The notes: a model not told the origin generated them from the letters alone. A DNA stretch of 64,000 nt from Callaeas wilsoni (GCA_013398955.1 VWPU01011829.1:1-64000); one strand, 5' to 3'; positions 30,161 to 45,915 are shown, numbered from the stretch's first letter. Translations and numbers: made by a program.

Positions 30161-33100
30161 CCATATGAAAGCAGACTTGATGCACACACAGCAAAATGTA
30201 TTTAGCTTCCATTATTTCTGAACCTCTTGCATGATAATAAAGCCTTTTGGCTGCAGTGGGTTCCCAATTATGTTTCCTAAGTACGTCTGTAATATATAAA
30301 TCCTGTCCTGCTCTTTTTATAATGACAATATATACTGGAGAGTACCGACAACCTTTCAGTGAATTAATTTCTGTGAATTAAAATGCACTGATTGTGTAAT
30401 GTTGATAAACATCCATAATACAGAGCTGGTGCAAATAAAAGAAACTGGCTGAAGTTTGCATGTTGAAAGTGTCAGGCAATACATCAGGGGAATAAAAGCA
30501 GAACTTCTCTTGTCAGTTCAGGACTTCCCAACTTGAAACAAGAGGTTCATCAGAGAGTGCCCATGAGCTACCAGTGCAATGTTGCCTGGGAAAAAGGGAA
30601 ATGCATCACTGAGAGCATTGGAGTAAGCGTTTCCCATAGAGAAAGCGTTGATGTCAAGCCCCAGGATCCTCCTGAGTGCTTTCCTTCCAGGAGGCAGCTG
30701 CATGCAGCTGTGCACACCCCGATGGATACGTGGAGAATAAACTCAGCTTTAAGCAGAATCACAGCCTGAGGGATTAGCAGGGGAATGGAGAACTGCAATC
30801 TGAGGGGAAACTGCAAGTTTTCATGTTGATTGGTGCCAGGGGAGGAAAATGAAGAGGAATTATGACTGCTGTCTATGAATATATCAGAGGATCAACAGCG
30901 GGGAAAGAGACAATTTAAACTAAAGGGCTATTGGCAGAAGTACAAATGAGTATAAATTGCCCATTAATAAATTCTGGCTGAAAATGAGACGGTTCTTAGC
31001 TATTACCATAATCAGGTTCTGGAACTCCTCTTTGAGTGAGAACAGCAGGGACAGAAAAAAAGTGCTTGCTTTTGACATGGATCATGATAGTCCAACAAAA
31101 CCCAGCATATGGAAAGGGCCCTGAATACCAGAAACCACTTATGTGACCCAGGAGGTCCCTTCAGAGTGTTCCTCAAGAAACACACTACCTAATACTAAAC
31201 CACAGTTTTTCATTATAGAACTAAGACTAATCCCTTTTTTCCTTGTCTCTGAAATATACTCAAAGGAAAACTTAGGGGAGCTTGTTACTGGACTATTCTT
31301 CTAATTGAACTCCATGCATCCTCTTTTTTTTCCTCTTAAATATTCATATTATTTTCAGCACCTTTGTGTTTCATAAATTTACTTGATCTTATCTCTGTGT
31401 TATTCAGTTTTTGTGATTCAATATTCATACAGTGATGTCTAGACTATTCTTATCACACATATGCTGTAAGCCTTATTTTTCTTTTCTGGTTTATGTTTTG
31501 AGTTTTTGAAGTACCATCCTTTCACAAATTAGACTTTGTTGTAATCTACCCTAAGTTTTTTGTTTGTTTGTTATTGTTGATGCTAGAGACACAATGTAAA
31601 GCTCCATGGATTGCTTCTCTGGCAGAAAAGGGTGGCTTGATTGATAGAATTCTGTCACTGGATTGAAATAATGCAGCATGTTTTTATCTTATGTTTGTTG
31701 GTCATTTTATTAGTTTTTAATATCTTGCCATACAAGAAAAATGACACAACTGTAATGAACTTTGTCAGACACCTCAGCCCATAACTCTGCCGTGGCAGAA
31801 TCACCACAGAAAAAGAGACATGGAAATCAGAGGTCAGGTTCATGACCTTGTAGCCCTGCTGTGGGTGACCTCCCTTGAATTCAGTAGAGAAGAACAAAGA
31901 GGCAAATTTGAAAATGTTGTTTTTCATTAGCTCCTAGAATAAACCATCCATTCAAGAAAATAAACTGGGATGTGTTAAAGACTCAGCGATTCACAGTTCA
32001 AGTCTGCAGCCAGCCCCAGCTGCCCTGCCCCAGGATCCATCAGGCAGTGCAGGATTTCTGTACAGTTCACAGACGGGGTAATCAGACCCCAGAATGACAG
32101 GTTAAAACCCTGCATCCTGAACTCTGATAGAAAGCTAAAGAAAATTTTAAGTCCTCGGTATGACTGCAAGCCTTTTCCTTCACACAGCTGAGATGTCTGT
32201 GTTAGGACTGCTGTTAGGTAGCTCCATGTTCCCAAACTCCTGAGGGCAGAATCTCTTCTGAGGCTTGAGTGTTAAAATAATATTTCTAAGACAGAGGAAG
32301 AGAAACGATGCTTGAGGATGGTGCTTTGTCCTGGGTACCAGGCTGCTCCTAAATCTTCCATAAAATAGTTACTGGATAAAATGAATTACCAAATGGCTGT
32401 ATTTCCACCCTTTTTCATTACTTTAATCATCAAGCAACTGAGCCTTTTTCCCAGCAGTATTGATTCAGCCTGAGAACACCTGATGCAGCAACTGGTGCAT
32501 CCTGTGGAGGAAAGGTTGATGGGCTGAGATGTGTGAACACACCTGAGGCTCAAGGAACACCTGGGCAGTCCTGGCTCCCCCCTCCTAAACAATTGCTGTG
32601 AGGACAACTCTGTCACGTAAAGGCTGAGCACCAGATTTTTGTCATGTTAGTTATCATTTATTTTAATAAAATGGCCTTATTACACTGTGTCAGAGCTCAG
32701 CCCCATCAGCAGGAGAACCTTGGTCTGCTGCACAAAGTGATGCAGGAAGTTTTACCCGGAAAAGAGCAGCCCAAGGCGAGCACTTCTGAGCATGGTGGCA
32801 CATGGATTGTGCTTCACAAATTTACCTGGTGCATCTCAGCCCTCTATTGTATCTTTCCACACATCACTGTCTATGTGTTGGCAATCAGTTGCTGAACAAC
32901 TTAATTTGCTATTTTAAATAGACATTACAACGTGTTTGTCTGTTTTATGATTACAGGAAAATTACATATCTTGTTTAATCTGCTTGTCAGTCTGCACATA
33001 CCCAGAAGTGTCTCACTGTGATTATTGTTCAGTGAAAATGGGCACGTCTTGCTGAATAAGTTCAGGCTGCTTCTGAGTAATAAGTTATTACTTAGAAAAG

Positions 33101-36100
33101 ACAGATTTTTATTTTTTTTCCCCCCTATTATTTCCAACATATTGAAGTCAGAGAGAAGGAATGTTGCAGGAAAAAAAAAAACAAAGATCAAATAAGCAAA
33201 AAAATCTTCCATAACATACCTCATTCAGTACTTCCTTTCAGACGTGAGTATAACCATCTTCAAAATATTCTTTAACAGTATCTCCCTACCCAGTTCATGG
33301 ATAAATTTATTTTTCAAGGATGTACTATTGAAATTTCTGCCTGCCTACCTCTTGACCTACAATATTTGGCTCAGCTTCAAAACAATTTGTTTTATGTGGT
33401 GATCTTCAACTATAGCATCACACAACATTTTAAAAGATGAGATCAGCAGGTAGGAGGCATGTAGAGAAATATTGGCTTCACCCGTGGAAATGGCTCATTA
33501 TCCTGACCTTTTGCTGTTTTAGTTATACCTTGGCTGCCATACACAAGCATAAACTAAAGAAAAGTTCACATGGGAAATAACAAACTGGGGAAATGATTTC
33601 ATGACTCAAGAGAGTAATTTATCTGTTTTTTAACCTGGATGCAAGATATAAATTTAAAGGATAGCTATGAGAAGAATATACATTTATTTAAGTTTATATT
33701 TTTGAGCATTTCCATGGTATTGAATATATGTTCATTGAGGTAGAGATAATGATCATTAAATTAAGTGTGTCTAATGAGATATGAAGCCTGACAGTACTGC
33801 ACATGTTAATAGGCCAAAGATGAAAGTAGGGAGTGATAAAGTTTGTGAATGGTGATAAAGAGTGGCAGAATGGATAAACTACAGAGAGGTCCGAAAGTCA
33901 GCAGGAGAAGATCACCTGGGCTTTCTAGTAGTCTTGATGTAGTTGTATAAAATGTGTTTCCAGAATTAGGTCACAATTTCTCAGCCTTGTAAGTGAATTG
34001 CAGTTCAGTGCCTGAGGAATGCTTGGACACCACAGCAGAATTTTGCTGGCAGGAGCAGAGCAGGCTCTGCTGGGAAAAATGCTCAGGAATGTTTTGTGGT
34101 GGTAGAGGATGCTAGGAAGGCTCTCAGGGGGAGCTCTGGAAATCTAAGCAGGGTTGAGAAGTCTGTCCCTGCTGAGTCAGGTCCCTCTCCTGGGTTGTTT
34201 CCTCACCCAGGCACACAGTTCCACCCAGCTCATCTGGTCACTGGATAACAAGGACTTCTAATCGGAAAAGGTGTGCCTTACTGTGGTTTCATACACGTTC
34301 TCCAGCTTTACTGATGGGAAGCCAGCTCACAGTACAGATCATCAGTGTCCAGTGTCTCTTTTAAACACAGTCTCCTGCAGGGGGCTGAACCATCTCCCTC
34401 CCTCATGAGGATCATCTCGCTGAAAGCCAACGGCGTGTTTTCATACATGGATTTATGAGATGGCCCCGTCCCACGGCCCAGTAAGATCAGCTGAAAATCT
34501 CTAGTGTGCCTCAAGCAGGTTCACCCCAGCATGGCAATGCCATGTTCCCTTCATGCGACACACCAAGATGTCTTGGTCCTCTTCTGGAACAACAATTTTC
34601 TGAGATAAATAACAAGTTTAGACACTCTCTTTTTTCTGCTGCCTCATCTAGAGCTATAGATATAATGGTGAACAGAGCTGGGAAGGGTGTGGAACTTTTA
34701 AAAAATTCCAGAGAGGCCAAAAGATCATTAATTTTATTTTACTGACACTTGGGGGGGTAAAGGAAAGAAAAAAAAAGAAAGAAAAAAAGCTGGCATTTTT
34801 ATTTACTTTGCTCAGTTCACAGTTATGTGGAAAAACATAATTAAATCATTCTGAAATCACAAAAGACACCTATAATAGCTTTTTCCAACGCCCAATTTCA
34901 TGCCTCTTCATGGAAGTAGTACCTCAGAAATTGCTTCTCTTCGTGAACACAACTACACTTGACAGATAAAATCCTCAAAAAATTGCCAAGCAGAAACCTC
35001 AGGCTCGTGAGGCAGAGCCTTCCTGGAAACTCAGCCAAGGACTTGGAATCAATTAAAAAAATATCAGCAGGTTCCAGAGAACCAAACATGCGAGTGAACG
35101 TTGTTTATGTGCAAGTGAAACTTGGTGAAGGATAACAGAAAGGACTTTAAGTTAGAAGCAAATTAAAAACTGGTAGCAAGGAAAAAATATACTGGAGAAA
35201 CAGAATTCTTGTTCAACTGTTGACTGTTTTTTGTTTGTTTTTTTTTTTTTTCTGGGACACAGACATATACACTCCTGGACTGGGGGAAGAGCTACAATAA
35301 GTGATACACTCCCTCACATGCAGATGTTCAGTCAGCTGAAGAGGCTGAACATTTACATTTTTCCCTGCAGCAAGCAGGGTGGGATTCAAGTTGACTTCTG
35401 GAGTGTGTTTGCCCCATTGGAAGAGCACGATTCATGACAAATTCTCCTTCAAGCTGTACATTGCTGCTGGTGCCTGGAAAGACTCACAGCTGCCAGTTCT
35501 CAAGGTGTTGTTGGCAGTGCTTTCCTGAGCATTTCTCACTCACGGGGTGTGTCCATCTCACACCTGTGTGTCCGTGTGCACAAGTGCAGGTGTCCAGGGG
35601 AGCCAGGGCACGGGGACCATCCTATCCCAAAGCCTAGGAAGTCACCGTGACTCAAACCTGCTGTCCCAACGTCTGGGAGGACACACACAATTTCATGTTT
35701 GGGGATTTGATGCCATCTCACCTGGCATCCAGCCGGGATTGCTCAGCAACAACTTTTCTGGAAGCACCAAACTTAGAGCCCCAGCTGGAAACACGGTCAG
35801 CAGTAACAGTGCAAACTGTGGTAGCAGTTGCTGCCATTTCAGCACCACTCACCTGCCCTTGCTGCATTTCTCATCTTTTACCCAGCTAATGAGCCCTTAG
35901 CCTTTGGCAATGTGTGATTGATTCAGTGGCACTGAGTTTGAAGGCAACAGAAGGCAAAGAACTGCTTTTCATTCATTTCTCCATTCAGCTGAGAGTCAGA
36001 GACCTACACAGGGCATCCTTATTGCCCATGCATGTTATTGCCATAGCCACACATAATATATGCAGGAAACCTTAATTTTACTGAATGTTTTACTTAGGAA

Positions 36101-38317
36101 CACATCATTTGGCATTTTTTTCATTGTAAGCTCCCCAGCTGTTGTTTCAGGATTTTTTTTTTTTTTTTTAAAGCACTTCAAGTCTCTAGAGCCCAAAATA
36201 AAACCCTTCCCCTTTGCCCATCCTATAAATCAAAGAACTGGTGAGCAGAAAACTCGAGTGATGAATTATTTCAGCCACCTGTAGCTTTTATGATCAAGTA
36301 CAGTTATGTTTTTATGTAGCAGAATGTACCTTTGCATGTAAAGGAAAAGAAAAATGCAGTTTTTCACAGGAGATGTCATTTACCCATTTTATTAGTGGCC
36401 ATAATGTAAATAAATGCCATCCCTGTATCCTGCCCCTTGCTTCATTCTCCAGGCCACAAGCAGAAAAGGCTGAGAAATAAGTTAATAAAACATGATGATT
36501 CTCAGTGCCAATTTCAGCATTCCAGACCTCGAGATTATTGGAGGCACAGCTGCAAAGGATAACACTGAAAATGAGAGACTCAGGTGATGTGCTTTGGAGG
36601 TTGAAGGGCACCACAAAGATCAGCCCTATTTCCAGCTCCTGAGAATAAATATGGAATTGCCATGGTATTTACACGAGGGCTTCATGTATTACTTCAACAT
36701 TCAGTTACTACATTCTGGCACATTAAAAGTTAACCTGGCTCTTCCCTGGCTTCTCAAGGGAGAAAAAAGCAAAAGGAGAAGGGGAAAAAAAAGCATCTGT
36801 TCCTATTTTTTTTTCCAGAATCTTTTTTTAAATCTTCTGATTATTTCAGAGGACAGTCCAACTGTGCCAAGGGCTTGGCTTAAGACAACGAGTACAGTTT
36901 TGGTGCGGATCACTGCTTCTCTCAAATGCTAGTTTGAGATATTCTCTCCACAAAGTACAGCAAACTTCTAGCATTGTGCAGCTTCTCACAATTTCTTCAG
37001 CTAGAAGCTCAGGAGATGGATGTAACTGCAGCTGCTCTTGGCTCATTCCAAGTTTGGCAGAGAACCTCATTATTTCCTCCTTAAAGAACTATTAAGCTCC
37101 ACCCATGTAGGGCTCAGTAGGCAAAACCACCTACATCCGAATTATGAAGTTAATCAAAAAATGCACCACCTTAGCTTATATTTGTAGCTATTTTTTTATC
37201 TCAGCTTTTTTTTTTTTTGCAAAATTAAGGATACTGGGAAATAAAATTATTCAATGTAAAAGTGTAACATTACCATTATTTCAATAATGTTATCTGTGTA
37301 TTGTATATAAGGAAAATCATGATTTACAGTTAATAGTTCTAGATAACTATTTGCAACAAATTTTTCTGGCAAAAATATTGTTAAATACCTTTAATTATGT
37401 ATAGACCTTCATTATATTCTATTTATTAAATACAGAGTAAATACTGTGTAATATATAGTTAAAGTCTCTCATCAGAAGGTAAAGATCTTACTGCATGGAA
37501 AAATGAAGAAAAGATTCATTTACTCCTCTGTAAAGGCTTCTTATAGGAGACTGATTTCAGCATGCTGTAGACTGTGTGTGCCATTTGAAGAACTTTCATA
37601 AAGAATTGTGTTTTACCCTCATAAAACATGGTTTTGAAATTGGACAAAATGCCTCATTATCATTTTCTCTTGTGTAGCCTTGACCAGATCAAAGAACAAG
37701 AAGAAAACGTTCTTCCTGAATCACAGCTGTTTGTTGGTGAGCTCCTGGTTATGCAGTCCGAGAATTCCAGAGCAGCTTTAATCACTAAATAACACAAAAC
37801 TTTCCCTGGAAGAGCTCCTTGAATGCAGGAAGCCTTTTGCAGCTGTGGAACATCTTTAGTTGGGACTAGATGTTCTCTTTTCCTTGACTTGGTAGCAGAA
37901 GTTCTCAGAGGATGCTCAAACTTCAAAGAGACTTTTTCTCCACATGGAGAAGTGCTCTCACCATTTCTAGAAAATTCGATCACACTGGGAGTTGGAACAG
38001 CCATTACAAGAAATGCACAGTTAGAAAATCACCATTTTTTTTCCCCTGAAAAGTGATACTAAAATAAAAACAGGGTGCAAACATCTTGTTGACAATATTT
38101 TATATTATTGCTGCTGGACTTGTGCCTGGAAAATGGTGCTGTTTACACAGTTATGATAGCTACGTCCTTATGTGTGAAGAAACACACTCAAATGCATTTA
38201 TGAAACATCACTGAAACAAACTTAGGGCTTAATTACCTTCTTGCTTCTCCCTGTTACCAGTGAAAGCTTAAGCATACCCAAAGTTAAAGATGAAATTGGA
38301 GTAGCCAAGAAGACACC

Positions 38318-38340
38318 AAAAAAAAAAAAAAAAAAAAAAA
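38318..38340. repeat. Poly-A tract of 23 bases
   Basis: Twenty-three uninterrupted A bases. The preceding sequence has no recognisable coding or repeat content, so I do not read this as the tail of a processed gene copy. Confidence 0.9.
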
Positions 38341-41300
38341 GGAAAGAAGTAATTTATTTATGCACTTTTAATAAAAGCCATTAAGCACCTGAATATCAGA
38401 ATGATCTGTAAAGCAAAACATCCAAATAGATGATTACTATGAAAATAAAGAGGCAGTTAAAGAGGGAATGAGTTAGAATGGCTGCAGGATAATTAAATTC
38501 TTCATGAGGAAAACAGAAATTGAAAATTAAATTGGGAGAGTATTTGTAGCAACAGCTAAATTTAAATGTGTACACTTCACCTTCACTTTCTCTAAAAACA
38601 AAATTTAATAACTGTAGTCAAATTTAGGAAAAAAAAAACACCTTATTTTATTCTGCAAAGTCTATTAGCATATTTAAAAAAAAAAAAAATTAATTATTTT
38701 TTGCCCTGTTTGGACATGTGTTTTTGATATCTCCCAAGTTTTTAATTTTTCTCCATGCTCCTCATTGCCCCTCCCTCCACTACACTACCAAATGTTCTCC
38801 ATTCTGAACACATTCAATTATTCTACAAAAAGCACCATTTTCTACTTTTCCCAAACTTTTTCCCTGCTCTCAGGCCAGCATACAGAAAAAAGGACACCAG
38901 AGACAAAAGGCTTTTCTTTCAACTGTCTCTAAAAGACAGGGCATGTCCAACTAAAAGAAAAATACACGATACTTGCATAACTCTGAAAAACAATTCCACT
39001 ACCACATTTAAAAGAGGAGAGGTTTCAGAAGGCAAAGTTGTTATTTTGCAGCATTTTTCCTTTCTTGTTTCTTTCTGTTGATGAGGTTATAGGACAAGTC
39101 TGATTAGAAAATTCATTACTGAAAACTCCTCACTGTTACCTGACTACACCTGTACAATTAATGGAAACTGTTCAATATGCATTAAATCTATGATGTATCC
39201 TTTTTGTTTCACACTTTAATGACCACTGTGAGTGAACTCCAGCCACAGCTGCTGCTGGCCTCCCTCTGGCAGCTATGGGACCACATCCCCTCAACGCAGG
39301 TTACCACTAAATGCTCCCATCCTGCCATCCTCTGAAGCTTTGCAAATGCCACAGTTTCCATGAATTTAATCAGATTTTTCCTGCGTGTACATGCCAGTGG
39401 CATTTCAGAGTGATGAGGAGACGGCAACTCCCATTTCCTGCAGCAGCTTTTTCACAGTCCTTCCACACATCTCTCCCCAGCTCTCCCTAGACCCAGAAGA
39501 AGGACAAATCAAGCAGCCTTCAGTGGGTACCTTGAGCTCAAAAGCAGCTTTGGTTATTTCTTTTGTGTAGTGTTACTACACACATTTGTACAAATGTCTT
39601 GTACACATGTTTCTTATAATGGCAGAAAGAAAATTGGTTCTGCGGATGGCAAGAAAAATTTGCTGGTTTGCTACTCCAGTTTTGGTGCTAACTCGCATTT
39701 TCAGCTCAGTCATGTTTCCCTTTCCTAAATGGATCAGTTTTCAGAGGCATGCAATGGGAGTCACCTGATGAGAGACCCCCATTTTAAGAGAACACAGGAG
39801 ATGACAAGAGGAATCTGCATTAGGCACACATCCACAGAGGGTGGTTTTCTTCTTTCCAGAATTAACCTCGTTGTGGCACAGCATGGCTCTTACACTTGTA
39901 ATAGTACAGCTTAAAGTAATACTTCAAACATCTGGAGAAAATCCTGCACCTCTGTCCCACAAAGCATCCTCTAACGACCTGTTACAGAGTGGTGGCTTTA
40001 CCTAGCCCCTGCACCATGCAGGGTAACCCCAGGTCTGTGGCACAACATGTGGTGTGGTTGTACCCTGAGAAAGCAGCAGTTTCAGCTTTAATGAGATGAA
40101 TTTTGAATGTACATAAATTCAGCCATACATATTTCACACACAGTTCCAGAACTCCTTCCCAAGCCTTACTCTCTCATGCGAAGTCAGCCTCACACCTGAC
40201 TGATGTAGCCTGCAACATCCAAGGAATCCTAAGCCAGAACACAACCCAGAAAATTGTGTGTATCCTCACAGTCACATCCAGTTTCGAGTGATGTCCTTTA
40301 AGTGGTTGATGACTTTAAGTGAGTTATTTACTAAGATTATTATAAAGATGTCTACAAGACAAGTCTATCGGAGGATCCTGAATAAAATAAAGACTTCAAA
40401 TACCATTAAAGTTAATGAATTAGGTCAAGGCAGGTAATTTATCACCTGTCTGAATTGGAATCCAATCTGTGGCATCCTTTAAAAAAACACATTCAAATGA
40501 GGTGGTGTTTGCAGGGAAGTTCATAGTGAAGATAATAATAATTTAAATGATAAAATGCCTGCATAGTTTTTTATGAAGTCTTACAAGGGATTCTGTGCAA
40601 AAGCAGCATGGTAAGCAAAAGCAAATTTCCTCAAATTAATTTGACCTTGATGAAAGGCACATATTTTTATCAATCAGACTTAACAAATATTGACTTTAGG
40701 CATTAACTGAAGACATACATAAACATTCAGGTTGTTGAAACAGTTGTCAAGTTCGTTTTCCTTCTGAAATCACAGTTTGCTGATGAAGATCAAACTGAAC
40801 TTAACCTCTTAAAAAACCCTGCGGTGCCTCATAAAGCAAGAGTCGGATGGATTGGTCTTCTCTGCCTATCAGCTGCTACAAAAACGATGTGTCACACAGG
40901 CAGGCTGAAACCTGGGGCCAGAGTGCTGGCTAGGACCCACATAGAAATGGCACTTGGTGTAGCTATAACCACACTGGGCGCTGTGCCAGGGCCTATCCTC
41001 GTTTGGCAGAACCAGCTGGAGGCTGGGGGGGCACTTTTGCTTGTGAGTCCCCTTCACCACGGAGGTTTCACTTCCGTGGGAAGGCCAGCAAAGCAGATTG
41101 CTTCAAGGAGCATGTTATGGGTCACCAACAGAGGACTTGCCTAAGAAAAGACTAACGCACAGTCACTGTTTAATTTTTAGAAATCTGAAAGATGAAAAGA
41201 ACATTTCAGTGGTGCTTTGTATTCTCCGCTCTTAGTGGAGGAGGGAGGGGAGGAGAGCAGCTCAGGTGCAACGGTGCTGTCTTCTTTTAAGTCCCTCTAA

Positions 41301-44300
41301 CAGAATTTAAATGAAGAATCAACCCTCACCGTGGGAGAAACAAGATTCCCAACACCTCTCCACAGTGCCTGGGCACTCACTGAGCAGGTACAAGGTGTGT
41401 CCTGCTGAGTGGGGCACGAGCTCCAGGCTAGGGCTGGGTGTCCCTGCAGGAAACACTCCCTGCTTGAGAGCACCAACAGCTCTTCCCTCCTCTGAGCTCA
41501 AAACCTTCTCTGAACTGTCAGATTCCCTGGGAGAAGGCAAGAGCAGAGACCACAGCGGCAGCCAAGCATTTGCAAACATTCTGTAAGGTGAGCGCGAGGC
41601 TGGACTTGAGTACAAAAAGGCTTTTTCTGCACCACAGTACTCAGGCATCTATTTTGTGTCATATCCAGCCTTCGCCAAAGAAACACCTTGAGGCATTTCG
41701 TGGCTGCGTTGACATTTCAATTATGCTGCATTTAAATAGATTTTGTTGTGCCGAGCCTTATGTCTTGCTAAAATACTTCCCCTTCTAAAAATAGAGTTAG
41801 AGTTATTTACTAAGGTAAATTCTGACAGAGAATGTACCAAGGAAGCAGCAAAGCAGAAAGTCACAGTATTTGCCTTCCCTTTTTAAAAATTCTTTCTGTC
41901 TCTCCATTTTTCATCTGCTCCATGACTGGAGGCTGTGCACAGAGAATACTGTAAAGACAGAAGCAGGGCTCCATAAGGAATCTTCAGAATGGATTTTGTG
42001 TGAGGAATGGCAAAAGAAGGTTTATTTTCTCCTAGAACTGGCTGTAAAATGAGCTGGAGATCAGCCTACCTGCTGGAGTGGCCAAAAAGGGTCTAGGCCA
42101 ACAAAAGAAATCTGTGAACAGCCTGGGAATGAAAGGCTGTAAGTAACTCGGGGAGCCACTCAGCCAACCAAGTACACCAATACTTTTCCCTCAAATATTC
42201 TTGAAGCTTATAGGAAGCAATAGAAGCAAGGAACTGGCAGATAAAAATTGCCTCCATAATTTAGCAGCCTGTCTGTAATGACTGACTTCTCCACAAGCCA
42301 TGGAAATGTCAAAGCCTCTGCTAGCAGAGTTTGCAGAGCTCCCTTAAACGGCTCTTGCGCAGCGAGCCCTCAGGAACCCGCGGGCTCCTGAAACACGGAA
42401 CAGCTTCACGCTCTTTGAAGAAAGAAGAAAAACTAAGGCTCAGTTACGTTTTATCACTGTCTCCTCTTCCACCTGTTCCTGGCTTAGGAAAGTGACAGTT
42501 GGCTAATTCCAGACTGTCTAGGTATAAAGGTTTTTTTTTTTCCTAGCACAGGCTGTGCCTCTCTGCTGCTTTAGCTGTTCTGCAAGTGACAAATGGTAGA
42601 GAGCCTGAATATTTCCCTACATGTATATTTAAGATTTGTACTAACTGCTGTTTATCCAGAGAAAGTAATGGCTTTGAATCCTGATGAAAATTATAACATG
42701 ATACAGGCCAAATTTTTACTGAATCTGGTTTTATGAGAAAGAATAAAACTAGTGTGCAGAGCTCTTCACCAAGTTATACTGCGCACTTTTTTCATATGCC
42801 TAGAAATATTTGAGGCAGTGTGAAGGTGATCTCTGGAGGATATATCCAATACCCACTGTTACCCTTGCAATCCCATGCTGAAACATCATTGCCAAAAATA
42901 GCCTCCTAAAGGTGACACTTCTATAAAAGATGTCGCAAGTTGCAGCAAAAGCCTCAGGAGTATGTAAGCCTTCTTTGCAGTGCTACTGCACATGTATTTC
43001 ATGCATTTTCCTTTTCCTGTCTGATATTCCTTTTCCTATTTTACAGGACGTTTTTAGGTTTGGAGCTTATTTTTGATACATGCAGTTATGCACGGGGTTT
43101 CCTTGAAAAACCTCATTATTATATGAATGTGAATATATCTACAGAACAGTGGGTTTGACCAAAAAAAAAGGAATCTGGAAGCCAAAGAGCAAGTGACCAC
43201 TTTGTGCATTTACAAGGCAAAAAAAATCGCTACTGCAACAACAAAAAACCAAAAAAATGTAATTTAATGAAATAAGCAAAAATACAACCATTCCCCACAC
43301 ATCTTCATATGAAACAGGTAATGAACAGATGTTAGCACAGGTACTTGTGCAAAGATTTTCATCTGCGTGTTCATTTTTTGAGGTCACAATATGTAAAAGG
43401 ATTTACACACATGGCGTTGGGTGATCAGTGTAGAGACGCTTTTTACCTTTCCCCAAACCATTCATGCACTGACTCAAACAGAGGACACAGTGCAAGAAGA
43501 CTTGGAGAAGTCCTTTGGAAAATTCCCTGGTGGCTGGCTGCGCTCAGCCCACGCTGGATATTCCTGCACAGGCAATTCCCATCTCTAACCTGCCCGTACA
43601 GAGCGCGGCAGCTCCTGACAGCACCAAAACCTGCCCAAAACACACGAGACTGACAACTCCCAGCTTCCTGAGACCTTCTCCTGGCCCAGCACAGAGACAT
43701 CAGCATAGCAAGAGCTAATTTGAAGACACATTAGATACTTTTTTCAAAGTATCAACACCGTCATATGGTTTTTATTGCAGCATCTCCCAAAAACTGGCTT
43801 TTCACTACACTGACCATGCATTTCTGCACTGACCTGTCCTTCTCAGCACAGCTGAGGTTCCAGACCTGAATCAGATTTTGAGGAATAATATCTGTCTACA
43901 AGTAAAATCCTATGGAATATTTATGTAGAAAATGCTTATTATTATTCAGGTGACATAAAAGCTGTTGTGGGACCTAGAAGTGATGCTAATTTTAGGTCAT
44001 ATTTCCAACTGCAGCGAGCAGCTTCTTTTATTTTATATTTTATTTCACTTTCACTTGCTCTACTTGTCACTGCAGTAGGTGATTCAGGTACAGGATGCAG
44101 ATGAGCTGCAGGATATTAGCTGCTGGTGTAAGAAATATTTCCACAGTTTTACTACAACGCTTCAGACTCATTTTGCATACACAACCATTGCGATAAAATA
44201 TTAGGGGAAAAAAACTAACCCTGAATGGTTAAACTAATAAAAAAGGAATTGTGTAAATTAGGTAGTATCAGCATATCCCACTTCCTATCCTTTTTGCAGG

Positions 44301-45896
44301 GAGAGAAATACAATTTTTTTTAAAATAGCTTTTAGTACAACTAAGGAAATATAACACTTTAAAAAAAGGCTTGAAGAAAATAGTCAAGAAACAGAAATTT
44401 TATCATTCCCTCAAACACTATTTGCTCCATTATTCAAACACAACTGTGATGCTACTAGAAGTTCCCTCAATCAAGTTGTTGTAGGTTTTTTTTGAGATAA
44501 TGGGAACATTTATTAAAAATAAATAAACAACAATGCGACCTAGAAGGTTTTTTGTTCTACACTGATTTCAGTTTAGGGTAGTTAACAATGGCCAACTTTG
44601 GGGGCAAAACAAAAAGAAATATCACAGCCTAAGACTGAAGAAGGATTTACACACATCCTCTTGACTCTGATGCTAAGGATGATTAAAATTAACGATGATC
44701 AAGTTCTTTGTTTCTGACATAGCTGGTTTGCAAACAAAAGGTACAGATTGCTCTGAGGGGACGGGAGCACTGCAGTGACGAAGGGAAAACATCCCACTGG
44801 CTGTGCTAGTCGATACATCTTTGTACTCTGCTGAAATGCTGTGGAATTCAAATCATGCCTGCTCACTGCGAGGCCAGATTGCCACAGTTCCTGTGCTTTG
44901 CAGACCTGGGGGTGTGATGTTATTAGTAAGCCTCCGTCCCAAAATGACTACAGGAGAAATGTACCACTTCCCCTTCATCAGGTTACAGAAAGGACATGTA
45001 AGCTTTGGGCTCCCACAGTATTTTACTGAAAAAGCACATAATCCTACAGTTCTTTCCTCTTGGCAGAGCAATTCACATCTTTAAAAAGCACAGCAATGAC
45101 AGCTACACAGGTATGGAAATAGATGGTAAAGAATTACATTTACTTTACTACTCTATTTACTACTCCTAATACATCTACACTACATTGCTACTACCACCTG
45201 TGACTGCACTATTCTGATCCACCCAGTTGTAAGGAAGGAGACCTTGGCTGACCTCTGGGATTCGCCCTAAAATATTTAAACAAGTTGCTAATCATCATGG
45301 TAGTTTTGGCTCCTAGGACTAAGGAAAAGATGAAAAGGAAAGTCAATTTCCTTGTAAGAATGAGGTACAGTATCAAGCAGAGATGTGCCAAAATTCAGGC
45401 TTCATCTTTTAAAAGCAAACCCAGGACTTTCTTGAAATATAAATGAGAACAAAACTGGGTTTATACTTGGATGAAAGGACTGGTAACAAGACTCCCAATT
45501 AAAATTATACCAGCAAAATCCAGCAATGCATCAACCAGTAAGAAATCCAATTGTTCTGCAGCCCCCGGCTGCCTACCAGGCTCAGCTATCAGAAAAATAC
45601 AACTACATCCAAAACTATTTCCAAAAATTCGTATGGAGAACTTCTAAGGGACCCGTACTACTTTTCCTAACTTTTTACAATGTATGATGTTCTCTGAAGT
45701 GCCTTTATTAGTGCATTCAGGGTTTTAATAAATTGAGAGATCATCCAAGATCAGAGATTTACTTTCTTTCAAGCAGCACCTCCAAAAACCCTTCCAACAT
45801 TCAGAAGTTCAAACCGAATGCTGACTATCACAGTGTGTTCTTCCTGACCTGAATATTTCGAATTCGGTTTTCTAATGAAAATCTCCCATCAAACAC

Positions 45897-45915
45897 TTTT
45901 TTTTTTTTTTTTTTT
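45897..45915. repeat. Poly-T tract of 19 bases
   Basis: Nineteen uninterrupted T bases between unique sequences. Confidence 0.9.

Noticed and set aside
36846..37070. Candidate LDL-receptor class A exon on the minus strand
   Set aside because: The plus-strand AGGACAGTC resembled part of the antisense of the expected core, but the translation lacks the six cysteines and the acidic core.
38281..38345. Poly-A run as the tail of a processed pseudogene
   Set aside because: No coding-like sequence precedes it and no flanking duplication was found.
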